A stretch of DNA of 64,000 nt from Mycolicibacterium wolinskyi (GCF_002101965.1 NZ_LQQA01000015.1:496001-560000), one strand, 5' to 3'; positions 48,451-57,762 are shown, numbered from the stretch's first letter. Program-made: numbers and translations. Notes: generated from the sequence alone by a model not told the origin.

Positions 48451-50658
48451 TCAGGGATGCCGGTGCCGTTCCATCAGTGACACCTGGTGGTCTCTGACCG
48501 TCTGGCCTTCTTGCGGCAGTGCCGTCCAGTGGCTGTCGTGGCGCAGTTCCCAACACCGGGTGGCCGGATCCATCGCGGACTCGAACACATCGTTGAGCTG
48601 TGCGGTCAGCCTCGGGTCCTTGACCTGAGCCATGACCTCGACACGTCGGTCGAGATTACGATGCATCATGTCGGCGCTGCCAATCCAGAACTCGTCGATG
48701 GCGCGGAAGTGAATAATCCGTGAGTGCTCCAGGAAGCGGCCGAGGATCGACCGCACGGTGATGTTGTCGGAATACCCCGGCACGCCGGGGCGTAACGCGC
48801 AGATGCCCCTGACCACGACCTCGACTGGGATTCCGGCCTGAGAGGCCCGGTACAGCGCGTCAATCACCTGCTCGTCGACGAGCGCGTTGGCCTTCAATCG
48901 GATTCCGGTTTGAGCACCGTCACGCTGGGCCGCGATCTCGCGGTCGATGCGCTCGATGATGCCCTTGCGCACGCCGCGCGGTGCTACCAGCAGATTGCGG
49001 TAGGAATCCTTGCGGGAGTATCCCGTCAAGGAGTTGAACAGGTCGGTGAGATCGGCGCCGATGTCCGGGTCGGCCGTGAGCAGGCCCACATCCTCATAGA
49101 GGCGTGCGGTTTTCGGGTTGTAGTTGCCGGTTCCGATGTGGCAGTAACGCCGGATGGTCGAGCCCTCGCGCCGCACCACCAGACACGTCTTGCAGTGCGT
49201 CTTGAGACCGATCAACCCGTAGACCACATGCACGCCGGCCTGCTCCAGTGTGCGTGCCCATTTGATGTTGGCCTGTTCGTCGAATCGGGCTTTGATCTCG
49301 ACGAGCGCGACGACCTGCTTGCCGGCCTCGGCGGCGTCGATCAGCGCGTTCACGATCGGTGAGTCACCGGAGGTGCGGTAGAGCGTCTGCTTGATCGCGA
49401 GCACGTTGGGATCGGCGGCGGCCTGTTCGATGAAGCGCTGCACGGTGGTTGAGAACGAATCGTAGGGATGGTGCACCAGCACGTCCCCGTCGCGCAGCGT
49501 CGAGAAGATACTCTTCGGGGTTTCTCGTTCGCCGAACGCCGGTGGGGTGGCCGGGACGAACGGCCGGTCCTTGAGGTCGGGCCGATCCACGCTGTAGATC
49601 TGCCACAGCGCGGACAGGTCGAGCAATCCGGGCACCTCGATGACATCGCCTGGGGCCACGTCGAGTTCGCGCAGCAACAGCTCGAGCATGCTCTCGGTCA
49701 TGTCGTCGGAGACTTCCAACCGGACCGGCGAGCCGAATCGCCTGCGGGCCAATTCGCGTTCGAGGGCCTGCAGCAGATCCTCGTCCCGGTCTTCCTCGAC
49801 CTCGAAGTCGGCGTTGCGGGTGATCCGGAAGGCGTGGTGTTCCACAACTTCCAGACCGGGGAACAGCACCGGCAGGAACGCTGCGATGAGTTCCTCCATC
49901 GGCAGGAACCGTGCCACCGCGGAACCGTCCGGCGAACCGAGCTCGACGAACCGGTCGACGTTGTCGGGCACCTTGATTCTCGCGAAGTGCTGCCCGCCGT
50001 CGTCGGGATGTTTGACGGTGATCGCCAGATTCAGACTCAGGCCGCTGACGAAGGGGAACGGGTGGGCCGGATCGACCGCGAGCGGTGTCAGGACCGGGAA
50101 CACCTGTTCGTGGAAGTACCGCGACAGTTTTTCTCGTTCGGAATCGTCGAGTTCGGCCCACGTGACGATGAAGATGCCCTCTTCGGCCAGCGCCGGGCGC
50201 ACCGCGTTGAGAAACACCCCGGCATGGCGGCTCGCAATCTGCTGCGTCCGTTCACTGATTCGGCGCAACTGTTCGCGCGGCGACAGTCCGTCGGCCGACC
50301 GCACCGACAGGCCCATCTCGTCGCGTCGCTTCAACCCGGCGACGCGCACCATGTAGAACTCGTCGAGATTCGAGGCGAAGATCGCCAGGAACTTGGCTCG
50401 TTCGAGCAAGGGCAGCGACGGGTCGGCGGCCAACGCGAGCACGCGCGCGTTGAAGTCCAGCCAGCTGAGCTCGCGGTTGAGGTAGCGATCTTCCGGCAGT
50501 GCGTCGTCCACCGCCGGTGAGGTTGCCGCGGGCGGCGCTTCCGGTGTAGCGACGGTTTCCACCGCCTGCTGCGATCGCGCTGAACCGTCGCCCAGTTGGG
50601 TTTCGTCGGTGCGGGTGTCAGGCTCCGCTTCGGTGGCTTCGCTCACCTGTCCGATCAT
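48451..50658 (-). CDS. ppk: Polyphosphate kinase 1
   Basis: 735 residues. It makes inorganic polyphosphate from ATP reversibly. N domain: NRELSWLDFNARVL near residue 60; the catalytic domains follow with KQTLYRTSGDSPIV, and the autophosphorylated His is likely His507 in RRYCHIGTGNYNP. An acidic, Thr/Ala-rich N-terminal extension of ~55 residues precedes the conserved part. It is followed by mutT1, the same pairing as in M. tuberculosis (Rv2984-Rv2985). Confidence 0.96.
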   Translation of the reverse strand: MIGQVSEATEAEPDTRTDETQLGDGSARSQQAVETVATPEAPPAATSPAVDDALPEDRYLNRELSWLDFNARVLALAADPSLPLLERAKFLAIFASNLDEFYMVRVAGLKRRDEMGLSVRSADGLSPREQLRRISERTQQIASRHAGVFLNAVRPALAEEGIFIVTWAELDDSEREKLSRYFHEQVFPVLTPLAVDPAHPFPFVSGLSLNLAITVKHPDDGGQHFARIKVPDNVDRFVELGSPDGSAVARFLPMEELIAAFLPVLFPGLEVVEHHAFRITRNADFEVEEDRDEDLLQALERELARRRFGSPVRLEVSDDMTESMLELLLRELDVAPGDVIEVPGLLDLSALWQIYSVDRPDLKDRPFVPATPPAFGERETPKSIFSTLRDGDVLVHHPYDSFSTTVQRFIEQAAADPNVLAIKQTLYRTSGDSPIVNALIDAAEAGKQVVALVEIKARFDEQANIKWARTLEQAGVHVVYGLIGLKTHCKTCLVVRREGSTIRRYCHIGTGNYNPKTARLYEDVGLLTADPDIGADLTDLFNSLTGYSRKDSYRNLLVAPRGVRKGIIERIDREIAAQRDGAQTGIRLKANALVDEQVIDALYRASQAGIPVEVVVRGICALRPGVPGYSDNITVRSILGRFLEHSRIIHFRAIDEFWIGSADMMHRNLDRRVEVMAQVKDPRLTAQLNDVFESAMDPATRCWELRHDSHWTALPQEGQTVRDHQVSLMERHRHP

Positions 50659-50687
50659 TCCCTATGTGCGCGCTCCGCGGCTACCCG

Positions 50688-51350
50688 CTAGCGATGCCGG
50701 GCGACCGCCTGGGAAGTGGCGGCCCCGACCCCGAGGCGCCGTGCCGTCTGGAGGTCGTCGGGTGTGTCGATGTCGCATCGCAGCCCCGGCCACGCACCGG
50801 TCAATTCGATTGCTCCGGAGTGCCGGTGGTGCGCGGCCGAATCGGCGCCGAACAGCGGTTGGAGCGGAACTCCGAACGCGAACAACGCCGAGGTGCCGGT
50901 GCCGTGCCGGTCGCCGACGAAACTGCGCTGATAGCCACGCGCCGAGGCGAGTGCCTCGGCGAGTTCCTGCGGCTGCAGAGCCGGAAGATCGCCTTGCAGG
51001 ACAACGATGTTCGGTGTGCCGGCCCGCAGCTCGGATTCGGCCGCCGTGATCGCGTTGTTCAGCGGGTCGTGGTGACCCTGCGGAGTCGGGTCGGCCAGTA
51101 CGCCGGCGCCCAGCTGACGGGCGGCATCCGCGGCGACGTCGTCGGGCGTCACCACTGTGACCGGTGCGACGCTGGAAGCCGCGGTGATGGTGTCGACGAG
51201 CATGGCCAACACGACGGCCTCGCGGGTTGGTGCCGAAAATATGGGTGCCAGCCGAGTCTTGGCCGCGGCGAGCCGTTTGACCGCGATGATCAACGCCACG
51301 TCAGCGCCCGATGTAGCTGCTGCGGCGCTGGCTGTTCTCGTGCCGCTCAT
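50688..51350 (-). CDS. fbiD: Phosphoenolpyruvate guanylyltransferase (F420 biosynthesis)
   Basis: 220 residues, homologue of CofC/Rv2983. In mycobacteria FbiD couples PEP and GTP to make EPPG, the activated precursor of dehydro-F420. The nucleotidyltransferase fold shows KRLAAAKTRLAP near 25-36, VVLQGDLPAL near 112 and the Gly/Thr-rich GDRHGTGTSAL segment. It diverges from gpsA, whose leaderless promoter lies in the 64-base gap, and lies upstream of ppk. Confidence 0.92.
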   Translation of the reverse strand: MSGTRTASAAAATSGADVALIIAVKRLAAAKTRLAPIFSAPTREAVVLAMLVDTITAASSVAPVTVVTPDDVAADAARQLGAGVLADPTPQGHHDPLNNAITAAESELRAGTPNIVVLQGDLPALQPQELAEALASARGYQRSFVGDRHGTGTSALFAFGVPLQPLFGADSAAHHRHSGAIELTGAWPGLRCDIDTPDDLQTARRLGVGAATSQAVARHR

Positions 51351-51402
51351 GGTGCCATCCTGCCAGCCGCGCCGGTGCCGTCGCCCGCGGCGGTGTGAGG
51401 GT

Positions 51403-51408
51403 TAGGGT
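51403..51408 (+). promoter_or_regulatory. -10 box TAGGGT of gpsA, leaderless start
   Basis: TAGGGT ends 6 bases before the gpsA GTG at 51415, without an RBS. Confidence 0.55.
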
Positions 51409-51414
51409 GAACGC

Positions 51415-52413
51415 GTGGTGGAGGCTGCGGTCATGGGGGCCGGCGCGTGGGGAACGGCGCTGGCCAAGGTCTTGGCGGATGCTGGCAATCCGGTGACGAT
51501 GTGGTCCCGGCGGCCCGAAGTCGCCGACGAGATCAACAGTGAGCATCGCAACGCCGAATATCTCGGTGACGTGAAGTTGCCGTCGGCGATCCGGGCGACG
51601 AGTGACCCCGCGGAGGCGCTGGCCGGTGCATGCACGGTGCTGCTCGCGGTTCCGGCGCAACAGCTGCGCGCCAACCTCGAGGGCTGGAAGCACTTGATCG
51701 GCGACGACGTCACCCTTGTGAGCCTGGCCAAGGGAATTGAGCTCGGCACGCTGATGCGCATGAGTCAGGTCATCGTCCAGGTCACCGGGGTGGATCCGGC
51801 TCGCGTCGGTGTGGTGACCGGGCCGAACCTGGCCAGTGAGATCGCCGACGAGCAGCCCGCCGCGACCGTCGTCGCCTGCAGCGACTCCGGGCGGGCGGTC
51901 ACGTTGCAACGCGCGCTGGCCACCGGGTACTTCCGTCCGTACACCAATGCCGATGTGGTGGGTGCCGAGATCGGCGGTGCGTGCAAGAACGTCATCGCGC
52001 TGGCCTGCGGGATGGCCGTCGGTGTCGGCCTGGGGGAGAACACCGTCGCGGCCATCATCACGCGCGGTCTGGCCGAGATCATGCGGCTGGGCATCGCTTT
52101 GGGCGCAACGCCCGCCACGCTCGCCGGGCTGGCCGGGGTCGGTGACCTCGTCGCGACCTGTACGTCGCCTCATTCGCGCAACCGCACCTTCGGCGAGCGG
52201 CTCGGCAAGGGCGGAACCATGGAGTCGGCGCTCGCCGCCGCCGGCGGGCACGTGGCCGAAGGGGTGGCCTCATGCGAGTCGGTGCTCGCGCTGGCCTCCA
52301 GCTACGGGGTCGAGATGCCGTTGACCGATGCCGTACACCGGGTCTGCCACAAGGGTTTATCGGTTCACGAGGCGGTCGCGCTACTGCTGGGCCGCAGCAC
52401 CAAACCGGAGTAG
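51415..52413 (+). CDS. gpsA: Glycerol-3-phosphate dehydrogenase [NAD(P)+]
   Basis: 332 residues. It reduces dihydroxyacetone phosphate to sn-glycerol 3-phosphate for phospholipid synthesis. GAGAWGTALAKVLADAG (8-24) is the Rossmann motif; SLAKGIE near 107, GPNLASEIA and the catalytic Lys of IGGACKNVIALA near 193, and GVGDLVATCTSPHSRNR follow. GTG start from a leaderless promoter. The next gene follows after 30 bases. Confidence 0.96.
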   Translation: MVEAAVMGAGAWGTALAKVLADAGNPVTMWSRRPEVADEINSEHRNAEYLGDVKLPSAIRATSDPAEALAGACTVLLAVPAQQLRANLEGWKHLIGDDVTLVSLAKGIELGTLMRMSQVIVQVTGVDPARVGVVTGPNLASEIADEQPAATVVACSDSGRAVTLQRALATGYFRPYTNADVVGAEIGGACKNVIALACGMAVGVGLGENTVAAIITRGLAEIMRLGIALGATPATLAGLAGVGDLVATCTSPHSRNRTFGERLGKGGTMESALAAAGGHVAEGVASCESVLALASSYGVEMPLTDAVHRVCHKGLSVHEAVALLLGRSTKPE

Positions 52414-52443
52414 GTTCACCCCCGGACGCGAGGACAACACGGT

Positions 52444-53562
52444 ATGGATGGCACGTACGGCGACTCCACTCGTAGCGTCAAAGCCGTTGGGATAGAGGCA
52501 GTCCCAGGGAATCCCGTCGCGCCGATGCCGGTACCCGCGTCCACCTTCCACCTCTCGCCCGACGAAACCGAGCAGCTCGACAGTTACGGCCGGACCTCGA
52601 ACCCGTCATGGCGCCAGCTCGAAACCGCGCTCGCCGAGCTCGAGGGCGCCGCGGCAGCGCTCACGTTCGGCTCGGGGATGGCGGCGATCACCTCGGTGCT
52701 GCGGGTCCTGACCAGATCGGGTTCGACCCTGTTGGTCCCGGCCGACGGCTACTATCAGGTTCGCCGATATGCCGCGGAATATCTTGCGGCACAAGGTGTT
52801 ACGGTGATCGAGGCGCACACTGCCGAGATGTGTGAGGCCGCGTCGGCCGCGGATGTGGTGCTGGCGGAAACGCCTGCCAATCCCGGTCTCGACGTCGTCG
52901 ACCTGCACCGGCTGGCGATGACCTGCCGTCGGCGCGGTGCGACTCTGGTGGTCGACAACACCACCGCGACTCCGCTCGGGCAGCAGCCGCTGTCGCTGGG
53001 GGCCGACCTGGTGGTCGCGAGCGCCACCAAATCCCTGTCCGGACACAGTGATCTGGTCGCCGGTTACGTCGCGGGCAGTCAACCGGATCTGATGGCCGCG
53101 GTCGAACGTGACCGACTGCTGGCCGGGCCGATACTCGGCGCGTTCGAGGCTTGGCTGGTGTTGCGGAGTTTGGGCAGCGCCGGGCTGCGGTTCGAGCGGC
53201 AGTGCCAGAATGCGCGGGCCCTCGCGGTGATGTTGCGCAGTCACCCCGCGGTGGTCTCGGTGCGGTATCCCGGACTGCCCGACGATCCGGCGCACGAGTT
53301 GGCGGCGGCCCAGATGAAGCGGTTCGGCGGACTCGTCGCCGTCGAGCTCGCCGACGCCGCCGCCGTGCACGCGCTCGTCGAACACAGCGAACTGCTGATC
53401 GCGTCGACCAGCTTCGGCGGCATCCACACCTCGGTCGATCGGCGGGCCCGGTGGGGTGACCCGGTCCCGCCCGGGTTCGCGCGCATCTCGGCGGGCATCG
53501 AGGACACCGACGATTTGCTCGGCGACGTCGAAGCGGCGTTGTCGGCCGTCGCCGACAGCTGA
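52444..53562 (+). CDS. Cys/Met metabolism PLP-dependent enzyme (cystathionine gamma-lyase-like)
   Basis: 372 residues. PLP-binding signature DNTTATPLGQQPLSLGADLVVASATKSLSGHSD in the middle, with the Schiff-base Lys in SATKS near residue 196. The family covers cystathionine gamma-lyase/synthase and methionine gamma-lyase; substrate choice cannot be assigned. It lies between gpsA (30 bases) and ddlA; M. tuberculosis has gpsA and ddlA adjacent, so this gene is extra relative to that genome. Confidence 0.87.
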   Translation: MDGTYGDSTRSVKAVGIEAVPGNPVAPMPVPASTFHLSPDETEQLDSYGRTSNPSWRQLETALAELEGAAAALTFGSGMAAITSVLRVLTRSGSTLLVPADGYYQVRRYAAEYLAAQGVTVIEAHTAEMCEAASAADVVLAETPANPGLDVVDLHRLAMTCRRRGATLVVDNTTATPLGQQPLSLGADLVVASATKSLSGHSDLVAGYVAGSQPDLMAAVERDRLLAGPILGAFEAWLVLRSLGSAGLRFERQCQNARALAVMLRSHPAVVSVRYPGLPDDPAHELAAAQMKRFGGLVAVELADAAAVHALVEHSELLIASTSFGGIHTSVDRRARWGDPVPPGFARISAGIEDTDDLLGDVEAALSAVADS

Positions 53563-53651
53563 TTCGAGCTGTCTCGCGGGCCTGCGACGAAGGCTGCGGG
53601 CCGGATGTGCCCACGTGCGCGGTCGGCCCGGGACGGTAGCCTCTCTAGGTT

Positions 53652-54773
53652 GTGACTGCCCGCAACCAGCCTCCAGGACGCATCCGCGTCGCCGTCGTGT
53701 ACGGCGGGCGTAGCTCCGAGCACGCGATCTCGTGCGTGTCTGCAGGCAGCATCCTGCGCAACCTCGATCCGCAGCGCTTCGAGGTGGTCGCCGTCGGTAT
53801 CACCCCGGACGGGTCATGGATGCTCACCGACGGTCGGCCCGAGACGCTGGCGATCACCGACGGTCAACTGCCCGCGGTGACCGAGGACTCCGGCACCGAG
53901 CTCGCGTTGCCCGCCGCGCCCAACCGCAGGGGGCAGTTGTTGTCCCTGACCAGCGGCCCCAGCGAGGTGCTCGCGGCCGTCGACGTGGTGTTTCCCGTGT
54001 TGCACGGCCCCTACGGCGAGGACGGCACCATCCAGGGCCTGCTCGAGTTGGCCGGGGTGCCCTACGTCGGTTCGGGTGTGCTGTCCAGCGCCGCGGGCAT
54101 GGACAAGGAGTTCACCAAGAAACTGCTGGCCGCGGAAGGATTGCCGATCGGCGATCAGGTGGTCCTACGTCCGAAGGACGCCACGCTCGGCCTGGACGAT
54201 CGGGAGCGGCTCGGCCTGCCGGTGTTCGTCAAACCGGCCCGCGGCGGCTCGTCGATCGGCGTCAGCCGCGTATCCGCCTGGGACGAGCTTCCCGCGGCGA
54301 TCGAGCTCGCCCGCCGTCACGACCCGAAGGTCATCGTGGAGGCGGCGGTTCCGGGACGCGAACTGGAATGCGGCGTCCTCGAATTTCCGGACGGCCGGGT
54401 CGAAGCCAGCACGGTCGGCGAGATCCGGGTGGCCGGGGTGCGGGGTCGTGAAGACGGCTTCTATGACTTCGCCACCAAATATCTGGTCGACGCCGCCGAG
54501 CTCGACGTGCCTGCCAAGGTCGACGACGACGTCGCCGATGAGGTTCGCCGGCTCGCGGTGCGCGCGTTCACCGCGATCGACTGCCAGGGCCTGGCCCGCG
54601 TCGACTTCTTCCTGACCGACGACGGTCCGGTCATCAACGAGATCAACACCATGCCCGGCTTCACCACCATCTCGATGTTCCCGAGGATGTGGGCGGCCAG
54701 CGGCGTGGATTACCCGACGCTGCTGGCTGCGATGGTCGAGACCGCGCTGGCCCGCGGTACCGGCCTGCGCTGA
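53652..54773 (+). CDS. ddlA: D-alanine--D-alanine ligase
   Basis: 373 residues, an ATP-grasp enzyme that makes the D-Ala-D-Ala dipeptide for peptidoglycan. VVYGGRSSEHAISCVS opens the protein; LHGPYGEDGTIQGLLEL, KPARGGSSIGVS and the C-terminal metal/ATP site (DFFLTDDGPVINEINTMPG) are all intact. The GTG start at 53652 has a TAGCCT box ending 9 bases upstream, so it may also be leaderless. It converges on the DUF3515 gene. Confidence 0.96.
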   Translation: MTARNQPPGRIRVAVVYGGRSSEHAISCVSAGSILRNLDPQRFEVVAVGITPDGSWMLTDGRPETLAITDGQLPAVTEDSGTELALPAAPNRRGQLLSLTSGPSEVLAAVDVVFPVLHGPYGEDGTIQGLLELAGVPYVGSGVLSSAAGMDKEFTKKLLAAEGLPIGDQVVLRPKDATLGLDDRERLGLPVFVKPARGGSSIGVSRVSAWDELPAAIELARRHDPKVIVEAAVPGRELECGVLEFPDGRVEASTVGEIRVAGVRGREDGFYDFATKYLVDAAELDVPAKVDDDVADEVRRLAVRAFTAIDCQGLARVDFFLTDDGPVINEINTMPGFTTISMFPRMWAASGVDYPTLLAAMVETALARGTGLR

Positions 54774-54788
54774 GATCCTGCGCTGAGG

Positions 54789-55358
54789 TCAGCGCGCCGG
54801 GGCCGGATCGATCGGCCGGGCCGCCATGGTGCGGGTGATCTGTCCGGAGATCAGCTGAATCGGGGTCGGGCCCGAGCCGGCGGGCAGGGTGAGCGCGACG
54901 TACACCGGCCGGTCCACCGCGTACCACGTGCTCCTGGTGTCCTCGGACGCTTCGGCACCGGCGCCGGGATCGCGGACCTGGAACCACTGCACGGCATCGA
55001 CCAGTTGCAGCGGCGCGCCCACCACGAAGTCGCCGGGCCGCTCAAGACCGCACCGCAGGATGACGGGCTCGGTGTCGGCTCCCGCGCGCCACGCGGCCGC
55101 GCCCGGCGGAGTCGGATCGACGGTGGGGGCACGACGGAAATCGCCGAGCTGCTCGGGCAGTGCTCCCAGCAGCGCATGGCATTCGGCGGTGTCGGCCTGT
55201 GGGGCGGGCACCGAGGAAATGACGACAGGTTGCTGGTCGGGCGACTGCTGGCGGGACGCCGCAATCCCCAGCACGGTGATCAATGCCGACACCGCAACGA
55301 CGACCGCCGCAATCAAGAGAGCGCGGGGTGGTCCATCGGTGGTCTGCGGATCGGTCAC
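54789..55358 (-). CDS. DUF3515 family membrane-anchored protein (Rv2980-like)
   Basis: 189 residues. One N-terminal transmembrane segment (LLIAAVVVAVSALITVLGIAA, ~14-34) anchors an exterior domain with DTAECHALLGALPEQLGDFRR and a second Cys in VILRCGLERP, likely forming a disulfide. The DUF3515 family is typical of mycobacteria; function is unknown. It is probably transcribed after the AsnC-type gene, 10 bases apart on the same strand. Confidence 0.85.
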   Translation of the reverse strand: MTDPQTTDGPPRALLIAAVVVAVSALITVLGIAASRQQSPDQQPVVISSVPAPQADTAECHALLGALPEQLGDFRRAPTVDPTPPGAAAWRAGADTEPVILRCGLERPGDFVVGAPLQLVDAVQWFQVRDPGAGAEASEDTRSTWYAVDRPVYVALTLPAGSGPTPIQLISGQITRTMAARPIDPAPAR

Positions 55359-55368
55359 ACCACCAACT

Positions 55369-55611
55369 CTATGGCTGCGCTCCGTTGGCGATCGGGCAGG
55401 TCAGGGTCCGGGTGATGCCGGTGACCTGCTGCACGCTCGGCATGACATCGCTCTGCAGGGCGGTCAGCGTGTCGGCGCTGATGCGGAGCACCACGTCGTA
55501 CGGCCCTGTGACGTACTCCGCCGAGATCACGCCCGGCAATGCGGCGAGCTGTTTGGCGACGACCTCGGCGCGGCCCACCTCGGTCTGGATCAGCACGTAA
55601 GCCTGCACCAC
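55369..55611 (-). CDS. Stand-alone Lrp/AsnC ligand-binding (RAM) domain protein
   Basis: 80 residues. QAYVLIQTEVGRAEVVAKQLAALPGVISAEYVTGPYDVVLRI is the beta-alpha-beta RAM domain of Lrp/AsnC regulators, but there is no helix-turn-helix, so it cannot bind DNA alone. It may bind amino acids and modulate a full-length Lrp partner. The first of two GTG codons (55611) is chosen because GGAGGAGA lies about 9 bases upstream. It diverges from thiL by about 105 bases. Confidence 0.85.
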   Translation of the reverse strand: MVQAYVLIQTEVGRAEVVAKQLAALPGVISAEYVTGPYDVVLRISADTLTALQSDVMPSVQQVTGITRTLTCPIANGAQP

Positions 55612-55716
55612 CCGCCGTCTCCTCCGTCTCGCTGCATAGACTCCTCGCCGCAGGCACCAAACGTACCGCAGGTGTGGCCAGTGTTCATGGCGCAGCCACG
55701 AAGGGCAGAAGGGCAT

Positions 55717-56688
55717 ATGGCCGACCGAGACCCAGCCACCGACATCCACGACAGTCTCGCGGCGGTCGGCGAGTTCGCGGTCATCGACCGGTTGCTGGCC
55801 GGGCGAGCACAGCCGGAATCCGTCACGCTGGGACCAGGTGACGACGCCGCCGTGGTGGCGATCCGTGACGGCCGGACGGCCGTTTCCACCGACATGCTGG
55901 TGCAGGACCGGCATTTCCGGCTGGACTGGTCGCGGCCCCACGACGTCGGACGCAAGGCGATAGCGCAGAACGCCGCCGACATCGAGGCCATGGGCGGCCG
56001 GGCCACGGCGTTCTTCGTGTCGTTCGGTGCGCCGGCCGACACGGCGACGGCGGACGCGGTCGAACTCGCCGACGGAATGTGGCATGAGGCCCGGAAACTG
56101 GGGGCGGGCATCGCCGGTGGTGACCTCGTGCGCGCACCGCTTTGGGTGGTCTCGGTAACCGTGCTCGGTGATCTCGGCGGCCGTGCACCGGTCCGGCGTA
56201 GCGGGGCGCGCGGCGGCGATGTCGTCGCGGTGATCGGCGATCTCGGCCGGTCGGCTGCCGGTTACGCGTTGTGGGACAACGAAATCGATGGCTACCCCGA
56301 GTTGCGGGACCGACACCTCGCGCCGGCGCCTCCGTACGGTCAGGGCGCGGTGGCAGCCGCGGCCGGTGCGACGGCGATGACCGATGTCTCCGACGGGCTG
56401 CTCGCCGATCTGGGTCACATCGCCACGGCGTCCGCCGTCGGCATCGACGTGTTGACCGATGGCGTTGCCGGCGATCGGGCCGCGGTTGCCGCGGCTGCCG
56501 CGGCCGTCAATACCGACCCGTTGCAGTGGGTCCTGGGCGGCGGTGAGGATCACGCGCTGGTAGCGACGTTTTGCGGGGCTCCGCCCGACGGTTGGCGGGT
56601 GATCGGCCGAGTGATCGACGGGCCGGCCCGGGTTCTCGTCGACGGCGCGCCGTGGCCGGGAAGCCCGGGATGGCAGTCGTTCGGTTAA
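55717..56688 (+). CDS. thiL: Thiamine-monophosphate kinase
   Basis: 323 residues. It phosphorylates thiamine monophosphate to ThDP, the cofactor used by IlvB. The AIR synthase-like fold shows LGPGDDAAVV near 38-47, the metal-binding STDMLVQDRHFRLDW, the AAQN-like IAQNAADIEAMGG and TDVSDGLLADLGHIA in the second half. The ATG at 55717 is preceded by AAGGGCAGAAGGGC; another ATG at 55687 would add 10 residues. ung follows after 24 bases with its own promoter. Confidence 0.93.
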   Translation: MADRDPATDIHDSLAAVGEFAVIDRLLAGRAQPESVTLGPGDDAAVVAIRDGRTAVSTDMLVQDRHFRLDWSRPHDVGRKAIAQNAADIEAMGGRATAFFVSFGAPADTATADAVELADGMWHEARKLGAGIAGGDLVRAPLWVVSVTVLGDLGGRAPVRRSGARGGDVVAVIGDLGRSAAGYALWDNEIDGYPELRDRHLAPAPPYGQGAVAAAAGATAMTDVSDGLLADLGHIATASAVGIDVLTDGVAGDRAAVAAAAAAVNTDPLQWVLGGGEDHALVATFCGAPPDGWRVIGRVIDGPARVLVDGAPWPGSPGWQSFG

Positions 56689-56698
56689 CGGCTCCCGC

Positions 56699-56704
56699 TA
56701 AGTT
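56699..56704 (+). promoter_or_regulatory. -10 box TAAGTT of ung, leaderless start
   Basis: TAAGTT ends 8 bases before the ung GTG at 56713; no RBS is visible. Confidence 0.45.
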
Positions 56705-56712
56705 GGCTTTTC

Positions 56713-57423
56713 GTGACTGCGGACGCGACTAGCAATTCAACCGGTGCCCGGCCCCTCAACGAACTCGTCGAAGACGGCTGGGCCCGCGCGCTTGAACCCG
56801 TCGCGGCCCAGGTGGCACAGATGGGGGAGTTCCTGCGCGAGGAGCTGACCGCGGGCAGGCGTTATCTTCCGGCCGGCCAGAACATCCTGCGGGCCTTCAC
56901 CTTTCCCTTCGATCAGGTGCGCGTCCTCATCGTCGGACAAGATCCCTATCCCACGCCGGGACATGCCGTCGGGCTGAGTTTCTCGGTCGCATCCGACGTT
57001 CGACCGCTGCCGCGCAGCCTGTCCAACATCTTCACCGAGTACGCCGATGACTTGGGGTACCCGCCGCCCAGCACCGGTGACCTCACGCCGTGGGCAGAAC
57101 GCGGCGTCCTGCTGCTCAACAGGGTCCTGACGGTGCGCCCCGGCACTCCGGCGTCACATCGCGGGAAAGGCTGGGAACCGGTCACCGAGTGCGCGATCCG
57201 CGCATTGGTGGCGCGCCGCAAGCCCATGGTGGCCGTGCTGTGGGGACGCGACGCGTCGACGCTCAAGCCGATGCTCGCCGAAGGTGACTGCGCCACGATC
57301 GAATCCCCGCACCCGTCACCGCTGTCGGCCTCGCGCGGATTCTTCGGATCGCGGCCGTTCAGCCGTGCCAACGAACTTCTGCAACAGCGTGGCGCGGAGC
57401 CGATCGACTGGCGACTGCCCTGA
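56713..57423 (+). CDS. ung: Uracil-DNA glycosylase
   Basis: 236 residues, family 1 UDG. It removes uracil from DNA in base-excision repair, important for a GC-rich genome where cytosine deamination is frequent. The water-activating loop VGQDPYPTPGHAVGLSFS has Asp77; the Leu-loop HPSPLSASRGFFG near 200-212 contains the catalytic His. GTG start from an apparent leaderless promoter. The stop adjoins that of the convergent small lipoprotein gene. Confidence 0.96.
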   Translation: MTADATSNSTGARPLNELVEDGWARALEPVAAQVAQMGEFLREELTAGRRYLPAGQNILRAFTFPFDQVRVLIVGQDPYPTPGHAVGLSFSVASDVRPLPRSLSNIFTEYADDLGYPPPSTGDLTPWAERGVLLLNRVLTVRPGTPASHRGKGWEPVTECAIRALVARRKPMVAVLWGRDASTLKPMLAEGDCATIESPHPSPLSASRGFFGSRPFSRANELLQQRGAEPIDWRLP

Positions 57424-57762
57424 CTACCCCGGCATCGGGATGGGCGGCGGCGACGGAATCGGCGGGGGTGAGGGAATGGCCGGCGGCGATGGGATCGCCG
57501 GCGGGGACGGGATCTCGATCGTCGCGTCCCCGTCACCCTCGGTGGTCACCGTCGGAGGCGACGCGGGAGACGTCGGCGCCGGAGACAACGTGGTCTCTTC
57601 GATCGGAGACTCCGTCGTCTCGATGACCGTCGTCTCGGTGGTCGTGGTCTCCGTCGTGGTTTCGTCACCGGAGTCGCCGCCACCGCATGCGGTCAGCAAC
57701 GCACCTACGGCAAATCCGGAGGCGACAGCGTAAAGCGCTGAGTGTGATACGCGAGAGGTCAT
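57424..57762 (-). CDS. Small Thr/Pro-rich lipoprotein
   Basis: 112 residues. Lipoprotein signal peptide ending in LLTAC with Cys26, then a Thr/Glu-rich linker (ETTTETTTTETT...) and a C-terminal series of PSPPAI/PSPPPI repeats. Low complexity throughout; no globular domain. It is likely a surface-exposed, possibly glycosylated cell-wall-spanning lipoprotein. Its stop is adjacent to that of ung, and rpmB lies 93 bases upstream on the same strand. Confidence 0.75.
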   Translation of the reverse strand: MTSRVSHSALYAVASGFAVGALLTACGGGDSGDETTTETTTTETTVIETTESPIEETTLSPAPTSPASPPTVTTEGDGDATIEIPSPPAIPSPPAIPSPPPIPSPPPIPMPG

